In this document: positions 29,078-38,867 of the stretch, piece by piece
How the letters are laid out: each line of letters opens with the position of its first letter
Numbering within the stretch: the first letter of the stretch is position 1
Source of the DNA: Marinobacter sp. es.042
Lineage (GTDB): Bacteria > Pseudomonadota > Gammaproteobacteria > Pseudomonadales > Oleiphilaceae
Length of the DNA: 64,000 nt
NCBI RefSeq assembly: GCF_900188315.1
Contig: NZ_LT897781.1
Coordinates: 3,596,001-3,660,000 of the forward strand
Reading direction: 5' to 3'
Notes under the pieces: generated by a model
What the model was told of the DNA's origin: nothing
Databases searched by the model: none
Seen by the model: the letters and a program-made list of their open reading frames with translations, nothing else
Position numbers and translations under genes: made by a program

Positions 29078-29106
29078 TTAACAACCCTTCAGGGCACGTG
29101 TAAACT
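29078..29106 (+). promoter_or_regulatory. Candidate sigma70 promoter for lptD operon
   Basis: TTAACA (29078-29083) and TAAACT (29101-29106) are spaced 17 bases apart, predicting a start near 29113, about 50 bases before lptD. Confidence 0.45.
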
Positions 29107-29162
29107 AGGCGGCGTTTATTATTGCCCGTCCTCCAATTCACCCGGAACAGGATCCAGCCACC

Positions 29163-31547
29163 GTGCCATGTCCCGAACGCCCACTGCAATCGCCGGAAAC
29201 CCGGTGGCAGAGCCGGTATGGCCGTGTGTTGCTGGCCGCGGTTTTTGGGTTGGGCGTTACGGATGGGCATGCCCAGACACCGCCGTCTGCGGCGGAAATA
29301 GATTGGCGGCCCAGAGCAGAGCTGCCAGCCGAGGCCCGGGCCTCGTTGCCCCTTTTCTGCGAAGGGGGGTATCTGCCTTCCGGTCGCGCCAATGGCGTTG
29401 GCAGTGCGTTTGCCGTTGGCAGCGATTCCGAGCAACCGCTGGAAGCCAGCGGCCTGAACGCCCGCTACGAGATTGACCGGACGCTGTTTCTTCAGGGTGA
29501 TGTCCGCATTCGCCAGGGCGGCTTTCAGGTAACCGGTTCAGAGGCCCGCTACAGCCAGCAGGAGGGTGCAGTATCGGTGCAGGGGCCGCTGGTCAGTCGC
29601 GGCGACGGTTTCCTTCTCACCGGTGAGAACGCGAACTACGACGTCGATAGTGGACGCCTGGACATCAACACGGCGACATTCCTGTTTCATGGTCCGGAAA
29701 TGCGCGGTCGTGCAGGCAGCTTGTCGCGCATCAGCGAGGAACAGGTCGTCATTGCAGATGGCTTTCTGACCACCTGTGGTCCGAGCCAGAATGACTGGGC
29801 CATCGTTGCCTCGGATATCAGGCTGGATCGGGCGCAAGGATTCGGTACCGCCAAACACGTTCGATTGGAGGTCCTGGATGTGCCGGTGTTCTATTGGCCG
29901 TGGGCAAGCTTTCCTATTGATGATCGCCGCAAGTCCGGTTTCCTTTACCCGCAGTTCGGCTCTTCCAGTGCCGGCAGCGGTGGCTTTCTTGCCGTGCCCT
30001 ATTACTTCAATCTGGCACCCCATTACGACGCGACGCTGACGCCCCAGTACATTCATGGCCGGGGCCCGTTCAACGAAGTCGAGGGCCGATACCTCAGCTC
30101 TCTCGGGGAAACTACCCTGCAGCTCGGGTACATCGGCAACGATTCAGCGTTTCAGGAGGATAACCCCGGTGAATCCGGTGAGCGCTGGGCCCTGGATGCC
30201 ACAACCCGGGCTGCCTTTGGCCGTGGCTGGCGGGGCTACGGAGATTTTTCCGTGGTGAGCGATGAGGACTATCTCAGCGATCTGAACCGCAGCCTGGAGA
30301 TTAACCAGGCAACTCATTTGCAGAGAAAAGGCGGGGTTAGCTACCGAAGCGACAAGCAGTATTTCGATGCCTACCTCAACGATTACCAGACCATCAGTGA
30401 TCGCATTGCCGATGTGGACAAGCCCTATGCCCAGTTGCCGGAAGTGATCTACGCAGGCCAGACCGGCGCAGGGATTGTCGAGGCGAACCTGGAAAGCCAG
30501 TACACGGTGTTTTATCGGGACAACGAAGCACTGACCGGTCTGGATCGGGCCAACGGGCAGCGTTTCCGGGCGCGGCCGGAACTGGCGTTGCCCATGCGGG
30601 CGTTGTGGGGGTTCAGTCGTCCGTCGGTAAGTGTGGATTACACCCGCTACAACCTGGACGACTACGTGCTGGGGGATGGCAGTTTCGATCGCACCGTGCC
30701 GGTTGCCGAGTGGGATAACGGGTTGTATTTCGACCGACAGAGCCGCCTGTTTGATGTGCCCTACAACCAGACTCTGGAGCCCCGGCTCTATTACGCCTGG
30801 GCCGATGCCGATCCGGACCAGAACGACATCCCGGATTTCGATACCGACCTCCAGACCTTCCGTTTTGAACAGCTGTTTCGACCGGACCGCTTCACCGGCG
30901 GTGACCGGGTAGGCGATGCCAACCAGTTGACCGTTGCCTTGACCAGCCGTTTCAATGACCTGCTCACCGGTGCGGAGCGTGCCCGATTCAGTATTGGACA
31001 GGTACAGTATTTCGAGGACCGCGAAGTGACGTTGTTCGGTGAGGGTGCCGGTACCCGGAGCCGTTCACCGCTGGCGGGCGAAGTCGTACTGAACCCGCTC
31101 GATACCCTGGAAATCCGCTCCTCCGGATTGTGGGATCCTGATACCGGGGATACCGAGGAAGGCCGCAGCCAGTTAACCTTTCACTCCACTGACTACCGGT
31201 ACCTGGCCAGTGTGGGGCACACTTACAGCCGGGGCGAACTGGAACAGTCGGATATCGCGGCGGTTTTCCCGGTCTCGGACCGTGTTAGTCTGATCGGCCG
31301 CTGGGTCTACGACTCCGACCTTGATCGAACCGTCGGATCCCTGGCCGGGCTGGAATACAATAACTGCTGCTGGAGTGTTCAGGTGGTTCACCAGAACTAT
31401 CTGACCGATGACCGGGAGCTCGATAGCCGCATACTGTTCCAGATCCAGCTAAAGGGCCTGGGCGGCAGCGATGGTGCCTCATCGAGTATTTCCGAGGCCA
31501 TTTACGGTTTTGATGAAAGGGAGCGTCGTCGTTTTGGAACTCCCTGA
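29163..31547 (+). CDS. lptD: LPS-assembly protein LptD
   Basis: The 794-residue outer-membrane protein has a signal region (RVLLAAVFGLGVTDGHA), an OstA/LptA-like periplasmic domain at about 100-240 and a C-terminal beta-barrel rich in alternating aromatic strands. The cysteine pattern needed for the LptD disulfides is kept: C66 (LFCEGG), one near residue 204 (TTCGPSQND) and the CC pair near 735 (NNCCWSV). It inserts lipopolysaccharide in the outer leaflet together with LptE, not in this window. The start is GTG 29163. It heads the lptD-surA-pdxA-rsmA-apaH cluster, an arrangement shared with E. coli. Confidence 0.96.
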   Translation: MPCPERPLQSPETRWQSRYGRVLLAAVFGLGVTDGHAQTPPSAAEIDWRPRAELPAEARASLPLFCEGGYLPSGRANGVGSAFAVGSDSEQPLEASGLNARYEIDRTLFLQGDVRIRQGGFQVTGSEARYSQQEGAVSVQGPLVSRGDGFLLTGENANYDVDSGRLDINTATFLFHGPEMRGRAGSLSRISEEQVVIADGFLTTCGPSQNDWAIVASDIRLDRAQGFGTAKHVRLEVLDVPVFYWPWASFPIDDRRKSGFLYPQFGSSSAGSGGFLAVPYYFNLAPHYDATLTPQYIHGRGPFNEVEGRYLSSLGETTLQLGYIGNDSAFQEDNPGESGERWALDATTRAAFGRGWRGYGDFSVVSDEDYLSDLNRSLEINQATHLQRKGGVSYRSDKQYFDAYLNDYQTISDRIADVDKPYAQLPEVIYAGQTGAGIVEANLESQYTVFYRDNEALTGLDRANGQRFRARPELALPMRALWGFSRPSVSVDYTRYNLDDYVLGDGSFDRTVPVAEWDNGLYFDRQSRLFDVPYNQTLEPRLYYAWADADPDQNDIPDFDTDLQTFRFEQLFRPDRFTGGDRVGDANQLTVALTSRFNDLLTGAERARFSIGQVQYFEDREVTLFGEGAGTRSRSPLAGEVVLNPLDTLEIRSSGLWDPDTGDTEEGRSQLTFHSTDYRYLASVGHTYSRGELEQSDIAAVFPVSDRVSLIGRWVYDSDLDRTVGSLAGLEYNNCCWSVQVVHQNYLTDDRELDSRILFQIQLKGLGGSDGASSSISEAIYGFDERERRRFGTP

Positions 31548-31611
31548 CTGGATCCCGGACTAAGGCCCCCAAAACGCCAGAAAAGCTTAAATTCTATTTG
31601 TAGAGGTGATT

Positions 31612-32952
31612 ATGAAGGCGACCCTTCGCCATGGTGTACAAGCGTTACTGGTTCTTCTAGCCGTCCTGGCCCCCTTGTCTGTTCAGGCCGAGCGTAAGTT
31701 GCTGGACCAGGTAGTGGCCATCGTCGATGAGGATGTCATCCTTCAGACCGAGTTGGAGGCCCGAATCACCACCATCACCAGTCGCCTCAGTGCACAGGGC
31801 ACGGCCCTGCCGCCAAGGCAGGTCCTCGAAGAGCGTGTGCTTGACCAGCTGATCACCGAATCGATCCAGATGCAGATGGCAGATCGGGCCGGTATGCGCA
31901 TCAGCGATAACGAGTTGAACGAAACCATGGCCAACATTGCTGAACGCAATGGCATGAGCCTGCCGCAGTTTGAAAACCAGCTCGAAGCCGAAGGCGTGAC
32001 TTACAACCAGGCCCGCGAACAGATCCGCAAGGAAATGCTGACCAGCCGGGTTCAGCAGCGCCAGGTCGGCAACCGGGTTCGTGTGACCGATCGGGAAGTG
32101 GAAAACTATCTGGAAAGTCTGGAGGCCCGTGGGGGGAGCAACGCTCAGTACCGGTTGGCGTACATCTTTGTAAGCGTAGACGACCCCTCTGATGAGGCGG
32201 AGGTGGATGCCGCCAGAGAGAAAGCCGAGCGGCTGCGCAGCGAGATCGCCAATGGCCGTGATTTCCGCGAAGTCGCTGTTGCCGAGTCTGATGCCAGTAA
32301 TGCCCTGGAAGGTGGCGATATGGGCTGGCGTGCCGAGGGTCAGCTGCCGTCTCTGGTTGCTCCGGTCGTGCCGGAGTTGCCGGTGGGTGAGCCTTCAGAC
32401 GTCCTGGAAAACAACAGTGGCTTCCACCTGGTAATGGTGATGGACAAGCGCGGCGGCGAGCAGCAGCAGATGATCCAGCAGCACCGTGTTCGACACATCC
32501 TGGTTCGGCCATCGGAAGCAACGACGGACAGCCAGGCTGAAACCGTGATCCGGGATCTGTACCAGCAGCTTCAGGATGGAGCCAGCTTCAGTGCGCTGGC
32601 CAGAGAGTACTCCGATGATCCGGTGTCTGGCTCCGATGGCGGTAATCTGGGCTGGGTAAGCACGGGCCAGATGGTGCCGGCGTTTGAGCAGGCTATGCTC
32701 GATGCTGATATTGGCGAATTGCGCGGGCCGTTCCGTTCCCAGTTTGGCTGGCACATCCTCCAGGTTCAGGAGCGCCGCCAGAAAGACATCAGCGGTGATG
32801 TGCGCGACGCCGAGGCCCGACAGGCCATCTATCGCCGCAAGTTCGAGACCGAACTGCAGAACTGGCTTCAGGAGATCCGCGATGAGGCCTTTATCGAGTT
32901 CAAGGGGGAGTACGCCAAGGACGAACCGGCCGAAGAAGAGCCAGTCTCCTGA
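31612..32952 (+). CDS. surA: Periplasmic chaperone and peptidyl-prolyl isomerase SurA
   Basis: The 446-residue protein has a signal peptide (ALLVLLAVLAPLSVQAE), an N-terminal chaperone region, and two parvulin-type PPIase domains (about 180-280 and 290-390, each with GGDMGW or GGNLGW). The ATG at 31612 follows AGAGGTGA; a GTG at 31606 is in frame but overlaps that site. SurA delivers outer-membrane proteins, including LptD encoded just upstream, to the BAM complex. Its stop overlaps the pdxA start by one base. Confidence 0.96.
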   Translation: MKATLRHGVQALLVLLAVLAPLSVQAERKLLDQVVAIVDEDVILQTELEARITTITSRLSAQGTALPPRQVLEERVLDQLITESIQMQMADRAGMRISDNELNETMANIAERNGMSLPQFENQLEAEGVTYNQAREQIRKEMLTSRVQQRQVGNRVRVTDREVENYLESLEARGGSNAQYRLAYIFVSVDDPSDEAEVDAAREKAERLRSEIANGRDFREVAVAESDASNALEGGDMGWRAEGQLPSLVAPVVPELPVGEPSDVLENNSGFHLVMVMDKRGGEQQQMIQQHRVRHILVRPSEATTDSQAETVIRDLYQQLQDGASFSALAREYSDDPVSGSDGGNLGWVSTGQMVPAFEQAMLDADIGELRGPFRSQFGWHILQVQERRQKDISGDVRDAEARQAIYRRKFETELQNWLQEIRDEAFIEFKGEYAKDEPAEEEPVS

Positions 32953-33962
32953 TGAGTAAACCCGTGGTGCTGGCACTTACCGCCGGCGAACCTGCCGGCA
33001 TTGGTCCGGAGTTGTGCCTGCAACTGGCTCTTGAGGCCCGGAGTGCAGGTGTGGTGGTGGTTGCCAGCCGGCCATTGCTGGAGGCCCGGGCGAAGCAAAT
33101 GAATCTGGCGGTTGAACTGCGTGCCTGGCAGCCCGGAGAGTCGCCGGAAATGGAGGCAGGCCTGCTGTCGGTTCTGCATGTGGATGGTTGTGCCAATCAT
33201 GAACCGGGCACACTGGATACTGGCAGCGGGGCTTATGTGCTCAGAACGCTGGAAGTCGCCGCTAACGGCTGCCTCAGCGGCGATTTTGACGGCATGGTGA
33301 CGGCGCCCGTCCATAAGGGCGTTATCAACGATGCCGGCATTGCGTTCAGCGGCCATACCGAGTTCCTGCAGGAGCTCTGCGGTGTGGATCGTGTGGTCAT
33401 GATGCTGGCGACCGAGGAGTTGCGGGTTGCGCTTGTTACCACCCACTTACCGCTCAAGGACGTATCCGCCGCCATTACCCCGGAGCGCCTGACTCAGGTA
33501 ACGCGAATTCTCGATGCTGATCTGAAAAAGTTCTTCGGTGTTGCCCGGCCCAGGATACTGGTGGCCGGCCTGAATCCTCATGCCGGCGAAGGTGGTCACC
33601 TTGGTCGGGAGGAAATCGACACCATCGAGCCAACCCTGGAGGCTCTGCGTGCCGAAGGCATTTCTCTGACCGGACCTTTACCTGCGGATACCCTGTTTAC
33701 CCCGCACTGGCTCGACCAGGCCGATGCGGTTCTGGCCATGTATCATGATCAGGGGCTGCCGGTGCTGAAGTTTCAGGGCTTTGGGCGTGCGGTGAACATT
33801 ACCCTGGGGCTGCCGATCGTGCGCACATCCGTGGATCATGGTACGGCTCTGGATCTGGCTGGCACCGGCCGGGCAGATGCCGGCAGTCTGCATACGGCCC
33901 TGAAGGTAGGCGAGCAAATGGCTCGTTGTCGCAAATCTGCAATTGAAGAGACCCGTTCGTGA
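32952..33962 (+). CDS. pdxA: 4-hydroxythreonine-4-phosphate dehydrogenase
   Basis: A 336-residue enzyme of pyridoxal phosphate synthesis. The N-terminal [17 protein letters not shown], the [22 protein letters not shown] segment and the metal-binding histidines in [10 protein letters not shown] and [11 protein letters not shown] are those of PdxA. It begins at ATG 32952 within the surA stop and overlaps rsmA by 4 bases, so the genes are translationally coupled. Confidence 0.96.
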   Translation: MSKPVVLALTAGEPAGIGPELCLQLALEARSAGVVVVASRPLLEARAKQMNLAVELRAWQPGESPEMEAGLLSVLHVDGCANHEPGTLDTGSGAYVLRTLEVAANGCLSGDFDGMVTAPVHKGVINDAGIAFSGHTEFLQELCGVDRVVMMLATEELRVALVTTHLPLKDVSAAITPERLTQVTRILDADLKKFFGVARPRILVAGLNPHAGEGGHLGREEIDTIEPTLEALRAEGISLTGPLPADTLFTPHWLDQADAVLAMYHDQGLPVLKFQGFGRAVNITLGLPIVRTSVDHGTALDLAGTGRADAGSLHTALKVGEQMARCRKSAIEETRS

Positions 33963-34789
33963 GCAACAAAGCCGGCCACCAGGCCAGAAAACGGTTTGGC
34001 CAGAATTTCCTCCATGATCCGGGGGTCATAGAGCAGATCATCCGCGCCATTAACCCGAAACCCGATGACGCCATCGTGGAGATTGGCCCTGGACTGGGCG
34101 CACTGACCGAGGAAATACTGGCGGTGAACCCCAAGCTCCAGGTTGTGGAACTGGATCGGGATTTGATTCCGGTGCTGCGCACCAAGTTCTTCAACTACCC
34201 CGAATTCCGGATTCACGAGGCGGACGCGCTCAAGTTTGATTTTAGCCAGCTCATGGTGGATCGCCCCCTGCGGATCATCGGTAATTTGCCGTACAACATT
34301 TCCACACCGCTGATTTTCCACCTGCTGTCCCAGGCCGGTGTTGTGCAGGATATGCACTTTATGCTGCAGAAAGAGGTGGTTCAACGAATGGCAGCGGTGC
34401 CGGGTGACAACAATTACGGGCGTCTTGGCATCATGACCCAGTATTTCTGCCGGGTTCAGCCGCTGTTTGAAGTTGGGCCCGGCGCTTTCCGACCGGCGCC
34501 CAAGGTGGATTCGGCGATTGTCCGATTGGTGCCTCACAAGACCCTGCCACACCCGGCGAAGGATTTGACGACACTTCAGGCTGTGGTCCGCACAGCCTTT
34601 AACGCCCGGCGGAAAACTCTCCGCAAGGCACTGGGCGGTATGGTGTCGGCCGAACAGCTCCGGAGCCTTGGCATCAATGACGGTCTGCGACCGGAGAACC
34701 TCGCGCTGGCCGATTATGTGGCGATTGCCGACCTGCTTTTTACGGAGAAGGGTGCAGCCAATCCGGCAAACGAGGTAAGTGATGACTGA
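33959..34789 (+). CDS. rsmA: 16S rRNA (adenine1518/1519-N6)-dimethyltransferase
   Basis: The 276-residue RsmA/KsgA begins at GTG 33959 overlapping the pdxA stop (GTGA). It has [11 protein letters not shown], the SAM-binding motif [14 protein letters not shown] and the NLPYNIS catalytic motif of N6-adenine methyltransferases. It dimethylates two adenosines of helix 45 in 16S rRNA late in 30S assembly. Its end overlaps apaH by a few bases. Confidence 0.96.
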   Translation: MSNKAGHQARKRFGQNFLHDPGVIEQIIRAINPKPDDAIVEIGPGLGALTEEILAVNPKLQVVELDRDLIPVLRTKFFNYPEFRIHEADALKFDFSQLMVDRPLRIIGNLPYNISTPLIFHLLSQAGVVQDMHFMLQKEVVQRMAAVPGDNNYGRLGIMTQYFCRVQPLFEVGPGAFRPAPKVDSAIVRLVPHKTLPHPAKDLTTLQAVVRTAFNARRKTLRKALGGMVSAEQLRSLGINDGLRPENLALADYVAIADLLFTEKGAANPANEVSDD

Positions 34790-35582
34790 CTACGCGATCG
34801 GCGATATTCAGGGCTGTTACGAGCGTCTCAGGGATGTCCTGGAGAAAGTGGATTTCTCTCCCTCCCGTGACCGTCTATGGGTGGCCGGCGATTTGATCAA
34901 CCGTGGCCCGTCCTCGCTGGAAACCCTGAGATATATCGAGAGCCTTGGGGATTCGGCGGTCGTCGTGCTTGGCAATCATGACCTGCATCTGCTGGCGGTG
35001 TCCCTGGGCGGTCATCAGACGCGCCGCAAAGACACCCTGTCCGATATCCTTGACGCTCCGGATCACGAGCGGCTGGTTAACTGGCTCCGTCAGCAGAATC
35101 TCTGTGTTCACGACCCGGCCCGGAATCTGGTGATGACCCACGCCGGTTTGCCCCATATCTGGACGGTCAGCCAGGCAATGGAGTGTGCCAGGGAAGTTGA
35201 AGCCGTGATCCGGGGCAAAGCCGCCGAGGAATACTTTACCCATATGTACGGCAATCAGCCCGAGCGCTGGGACGAGTTCCTGCAGGGAATGGACCGCTGG
35301 CGGGTCATTACCAACTATTTCACCCGCATGCGCTTTATTGCCGAGGATGGCTCTCTGGAGCTGGCGGCCAAGGAAAGCGTCGACAGCGCGCCGGAAGGTT
35401 ACCAGCCGTGGTTTCATTTTTCCCGCAATGACGATGTACGGGTGGTGTTTGGCCACTGGGCAGCCCTGGAAGGAAAAACCGGCAGTGACCGTTTTGTCGG
35501 CCTGGACACCGGGTGTGTCTGGGGTGGCGCACTGACCATGATGAACCTGGATTCGGGAGAAAAGATCCACTGTGACTGTTGA
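34782..35582 (+). CDS. apaH: Symmetrical bis(5'-nucleosyl)-tetraphosphatase
   Basis: A metallophosphatase of 266 residues with the motifs [14 protein letters not shown] and GNHD typical of ApaH, which splits Ap4A into two ADP and also removes Np4 caps from RNA. ATG 34782 is preferred over the in-frame GTG at 34779 because GAGGTAAG ends just before. In E. coli apaG lies between ksgA and apaH; here it is missing and rsmA and apaH abut. The DUF423 gene starts inside its last 11 bases. Confidence 0.95.
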   Translation: MTDYAIGDIQGCYERLRDVLEKVDFSPSRDRLWVAGDLINRGPSSLETLRYIESLGDSAVVVLGNHDLHLLAVSLGGHQTRRKDTLSDILDAPDHERLVNWLRQQNLCVHDPARNLVMTHAGLPHIWTVSQAMECAREVEAVIRGKAAEEYFTHMYGNQPERWDEFLQGMDRWRVITNYFTRMRFIAEDGSLELAAKESVDSAPEGYQPWFHFSRNDDVRVVFGHWAALEGKTGSDRFVGLDTGCVWGGALTMMNLDSGEKIHCDC

Positions 35583-35985
35583 GTCCGTACAACCGGCCAG
35601 AAGCGGCATACTTCGGTTACCGCTGGTGGCAGGAGCTTTTCTGGCCCTGGTCGCGGTGATGGCCGGCGCTTTCGGTGCACACGGGCTGCGCAATCTGGTC
35701 AGTGAGCGGGGCCTTGAAGTTTTCCAGACCGCCGTCACATATCAAATGTACCATTCCATTGCGCTGGTTCTGCTGGCATTGCTGGCTGCACAGGGCCTGT
35801 CCAGAAAGCTAATGGCCTGGTCGGCGGGGTTTTTCCTGGCCGGCATTCTGTTATTCAGTGGCAGTCTTTACCTTCTGGTGCTGACAGACATCCGCTGGAT
35901 CGGTCCGATCACACCCCTTGGTGGGTTGTGTTTCATGGTGGGCTGGGCGCTGTTAATAACCTCCGGTCTCCGCCGGAACAAGTGA
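35572..35985 (+). CDS. DUF423 family membrane protein (YgdD-like)
   Basis: A small inner-membrane protein of 137 residues with four hydrophobic segments and the family pattern AGAFGAHGL near the N-terminus and GPITPLGGLCFMVGW near the C-terminus. Function is not known. It overlaps the apaH 3' end and is probably the last gene of that operon. Confidence 0.88.
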   Translation: MTVESVQPARSGILRLPLVAGAFLALVAVMAGAFGAHGLRNLVSERGLEVFQTAVTYQMYHSIALVLLALLAAQGLSRKLMAWSAGFFLAGILLFSGSLYLLVLTDIRWIGPITPLGGLCFMVGWALLITSGLRRNK

Positions 35986-36010
35986 AGAATACAGAGGTTC
36001 AAGAGTCACG

Positions 36011-36211
36011 ATGCAGGTTCAGGTAAATGGCGATCAAATGGAGCTGCCGAGTGGCGCCACCATTGCCACGCTGATTGAAAAGATGGCGCTGGCCGGCAAG
36101 CGGCTTGCGGTTGAGGTTAACGAGGACATAGTGCCACGAAGCCGGCACCCGGAATTTACCCTGAGCGATGGCGACCGTGTAGAAGTCGTTCACGCCATTG
36201 GCGGTGGCTGA
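36011..36211 (+). CDS. thiS: Sulfur carrier protein ThiS
   Basis: A ubiquitin-like protein of 66 residues ending in the Gly-Gly tail (AIGGG) that is adenylated and thiocarboxylated to carry sulfur for the thiazole ring of thiamine. It is followed 66 bases later by thiG, its partner. No TPP riboswitch could be recognised upstream; the 25-base gap after the DUF423 gene suggests transcription with that gene or from inside it. Confidence 0.94.
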   Translation: MQVQVNGDQMELPSGATIATLIEKMALAGKRLAVEVNEDIVPRSRHPEFTLSDGDRVEVVHAIGGG

Positions 36212-36277
36212 ACAGTCTGCCCAGCCCACCCATGACGGCGGTTCCCATCCTCCCGTAACAAACGATTCAGGAACACT

Positions 36278-37087
36278 ATGACAGAGACATCCGAACTCCA
36301 GCTTCCAGAAGACAGACCGCTCGAAATTGCAGGACGGGTCTACCAGTCCCGTTTGCTCGTCGGGACCGGCAAATACCGTGACATGATGGAAACCGGCCAT
36401 GCCATCGAATCCAGCGCTGCCGAAATTGTTACCGTTGCGGTGCGCCGGACCAACCTTGGCCAGAATCCGGATGAGCCGAACTTGCTGGATGTGATTTCCC
36501 CAAGCAGCTATACCATTTTGCCCAACACGGCGGGCTGCTATACCGCGAAAGACGCTGTCCGTACCTGCAAGCTGGCCCGCGAGCTTCTGGATGGCCACGA
36601 CCTGGTGAAGCTGGAAGTCCTTGGCGAGGAGAAAACCCTTTACCCGAACATGACCGAGACCCTGGTTGCCGCCGAAGAGCTCATCAACGACGGCTTCAAG
36701 GTCATGGTCTACTGCTCGGACGACCCGCTGCTGGCCAAGCGTCTGGAAGAAATGGGCTGTGTGGCCATCATGCCCCTTGGTGCCCCGATCGGTTCCGGCC
36801 TGGGTATCCAGAACCGGTATAACATCCGTCTGATCGTAGAGAATGCGAATGTTCCGGTGCTCGTGGATGCCGGTGTTGGCACCGCGTCGGATGCCACCAT
36901 CGCCATGGAGCTGGGCTGCGACGGCGTACTGATGAATACCGCCATTGCCCAAGCCAAAGACCCGATCCGAATGGCCAATGCCATGCGCCTGGCCATTGAG
37001 TCTGGTCGTGAGGCCTATCTGGCGGGCCGGATGCCCAAGAAGCTCTATGCCAGCGCATCCTCGCCCATTGATGGCACCTTCTTCTGA
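36278..37087 (+). CDS. thiG: Thiazole synthase
   Basis: The 269-residue TIM-barrel enzyme condenses 1-deoxyxylulose-5-phosphate, dehydroglycine and ThiS thiocarboxylate to the thiamine thiazole. Family motifs are [10 protein letters not shown], the Schiff-base lysine in [16 protein letters not shown], and [15 protein letters not shown]. Other thiamine genes (thiC, thiE, thiO or thiH) are not in the window. A REP-like dyad follows its stop. Confidence 0.96.
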   Translation: MTETSELQLPEDRPLEIAGRVYQSRLLVGTGKYRDMMETGHAIESSAAEIVTVAVRRTNLGQNPDEPNLLDVISPSSYTILPNTAGCYTAKDAVRTCKLARELLDGHDLVKLEVLGEEKTLYPNMTETLVAAEELINDGFKVMVYCSDDPLLAKRLEEMGCVAIMPLGAPIGSGLGIQNRYNIRLIVENANVPVLVDAGVGTASDATIAMELGCDGVLMNTAIAQAKDPIRMANAMRLAIESGREAYLAGRMPKKLYASASSPIDGTFF

Positions 37088-37100
37088 AAAAGCTGAAAAT

Positions 37101-37130
37101 GGGGTCAGATGAAGGCTTTCATCTGACCCC
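37101..37130. repeat. REP-like perfect dyad after thiG
   Basis: A 13-bp perfect inverted repeat (37101-37113 with 37118-37130) with a 4-base loop, beginning GGGGTCAGATGAA. It lies 14 bases after the thiG stop and may act as a terminator. The GGGGTCAGA start resembles sequences seen next to REP-associated tyrosine transposase genes in many proteobacteria; no such transposase is present here. Confidence 0.7.
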
Positions 37131-37206
37131 TTGTTCCAATATAACCGAGGGCCGGCGCTGAACGACCGGCCCCGAAAACGATAAATCAGAGCGCTGCTGT
37201 CCTGCC

Positions 37207-37794
37207 ATGACTGACCAGAAACCCAGTCGCCGCGAGGCGATTCTCCATGCTCTTGTGGAACTCCTGGAGACCGATCCGGGCGCCCGTATCACCACCGCCG
37301 GTCTCGCCAAATCCGTGGGCGTTACCGAAGCGGCTTTGTATCGGCATTTTCCCAGCAAGCGGAAAATGTTCGAGGCGCTTATCGAGTTTGCCGAAGAGGC
37401 CGTGTTCTCTCGCTGCCAGGTAATCCTGCAAGAGCAGGAGGACGTGCGGGTTCGCCTTCAACAACTGGTGCATTTGGTGCTGGTGTTCGCCGAGCGCAAC
37501 CCTGGCCTGTGCTGTGTGCTGACTGGAGACGCGCTGATGGGCGAGAACGACACCTTGCGCAAGCGTGCCTCCCAGTTCTTCGAGCGCCTGGAAACCCAGG
37601 TGCGGCAAACCCTCAAAGAAGGCGAAATCCGCCAGGGCCTGCGGCCCCGGACGACGTCTGCTCGCGGCGCGGACTTTGTCCTGGTGTTTGTTGAGGGCCG
37701 GATTCAGCGGTTTATCCGTTCGTCGTTCTCGCGATTGCCTTCCACTGACTTCGACGAGAGTTGGGGGTTGGTTGCCGAGGGTGTTTGGGGTTGA
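37207..37794 (+). CDS. slmA: Nucleoid occlusion factor SlmA
   Basis: A TetR-fold protein of 195 residues. The N-terminal HTH region (SRREAILHALVELLE, ITTAGLAKSVGVTEAALYRHFPSKRKMFEALI) and the C-terminal pattern are those of SlmA, which binds specific chromosomal sites and prevents FtsZ ring assembly over the nucleoid. It is not next to dut or coaBC as in enterics, so it has been relocated or the context differs. A complex palindromic element follows. Confidence 0.9.
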   Translation: MTDQKPSRREAILHALVELLETDPGARITTAGLAKSVGVTEAALYRHFPSKRKMFEALIEFAEEAVFSRCQVILQEQEDVRVRLQQLVHLVLVFAERNPGLCCVLTGDALMGENDTLRKRASQFFERLETQVRQTLKEGEIRQGLRPRTTSARGADFVLVFVEGRIQRFIRSSFSRLPSTDFDESWGLVAEGVWG

Positions 37795-37820
37795 GTCTGG
37801 AGTCGGCTGCTTTAAATTCT

Positions 37821-37954
37821 GTAGCCTGAAGGCTTGGGAGTCTGGCGCCGTTGGGTGGGGCTTTTACGGAACCGCCAAGCGCACATGGATGTGCTCGTAG
37901 CGGTTCCGGGAAGAAGGTTCCCATTTCGTGCCAGCCCCAAAGCTGGAAGGCTAC
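37821..37954. repeat. Complex palindromic intergenic element
   Basis: The 192-base gap between the convergent slmA and inositol monophosphatase genes holds nested inverted repeats: an outer pair at 37821-37827 and 37948-37954, a 9-bp pair at 37867-37875 and 37900-37908, a central hairpin of 6 bp (37881-37886 with 37889-37894) and a 5-bp stem at 37908-37922. The layout of arm, small ATGGAT hairpin and arm resembles the elements at 19772 and 20741, but the bases are not clearly homologous. Confidence 0.6.
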
Positions 37955-37986
37955 GGCCAAAAATCTACCGGCGAGCACAGGCCTAA

Positions 37987-38811
37987 TCAGTCATACCCCG
38001 AGGCCGACCGCAGGATAGACCGAACAGGCTCCCAAAGAGCCGGGGCCGAAATCAGGATATCGCGGCCCCAGAGGTCGGCAGGGTAGCCCTCAGGCACTTC
38101 ACTGAAATGGCCAGCGGTGGCGCCTGCTTCCAGGGCGATCAGGCGGGCGGCGGCGAAGTCCCAGGGGCTGACGTTTTCATAGTAGATATCCAGTCGGCCA
38201 CAGGCCACCCAGCAGATATCCAGTGCCGCGGAACCAATACGGCGCAGGTCGCGGCATTGGTGAATCATCGCATCCAGGCGTTTGACCAGTGGTTCCAGGG
38301 CGTCTTTGGTGTAGGGGAAACCGGTGGCGAACAGGGAGTCGCGCGGAACCGTCGCGCCACTGTGCCGGATGGGGCGGCCATTGAGAGTCGCGCCTTCTGA
38401 GCGCGTTGCCCTGAAGGTTTCACCGGGAAACGGCGCATGCACCACACCGGCCTGGACTCGACCTTTTTCGGCGTAGGCAATGGAGACGGCGACCTGAGGA
38501 TGGCCATAGGCGTAGTTCACGGTGCCATCGATGGGGTCCACGATCCAGAGTGGGGTATCCAGCTCTTCGGCCTGGCTCAGGTCCGGCATGGTTTCTTCCG
38601 AGAGAATTCGATGGCCGGGGAAGCGCTTGCGGATGGCGCCGGTGATGAATTCGTCGGCCATTACATCGGCGTGGGTGACCAGTTCGGTCTGGTGCTTGTA
38701 GTCGGTGCGCAGGGTGTTGCTGTCCCGCTCGCGGCGAATCAGTTCGCCGGCCTCGCGGGCCAGGTTTTCGGCAAAGTCGGTAATCTCGAGCAGAGAAACT
38801 GAATCAGACAT
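37987..38811 (-). CDS. Inositol monophosphatase family protein
   Basis: The 274-residue protein has the lithium-sensitive phosphatase motifs DPIDGTVNYAYG (metal-binding DxxDGT) near residue 92, EET upstream as the first metal ligand and WDFAAA near residue 215. The family includes SuhB and other sugar-phosphate phosphatases; the exact substrate cannot be told. SuhB itself is usually better conserved with enteric proteins, so this may be a paralogue. Confidence 0.88.
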   Translation of the reverse strand: MSDSVSLLEITDFAENLAREAGELIRRERDSNTLRTDYKHQTELVTHADVMADEFITGAIRKRFPGHRILSEETMPDLSQAEELDTPLWIVDPIDGTVNYAYGHPQVAVSIAYAEKGRVQAGVVHAPFPGETFRATRSEGATLNGRPIRHSGATVPRDSLFATGFPYTKDALEPLVKRLDAMIHQCRDLRRIGSAALDICWVACGRLDIYYENVSPWDFAAARLIALEAGATAGHFSEVPEGYPADLWGRDILISAPALWEPVRSILRSASGYD

Positions 38812-38867
38812 GGCGCCCCCGTAGATATCCCGTAAGAGAATGAGGGCGCCAGTCTAACACGGCCGGA

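Noticed and set aside
34875..35738. A 287-codon minus-strand open frame
   Set aside because: It is antisense to apaH and the DUF423 gene and has no family features; the plus-strand genes are clearly real.
36212..36277. A riboswitch between thiS and thiG
   Set aside because: The 66-base gap is too short for a TPP riboswitch and shows no thi-box motif.
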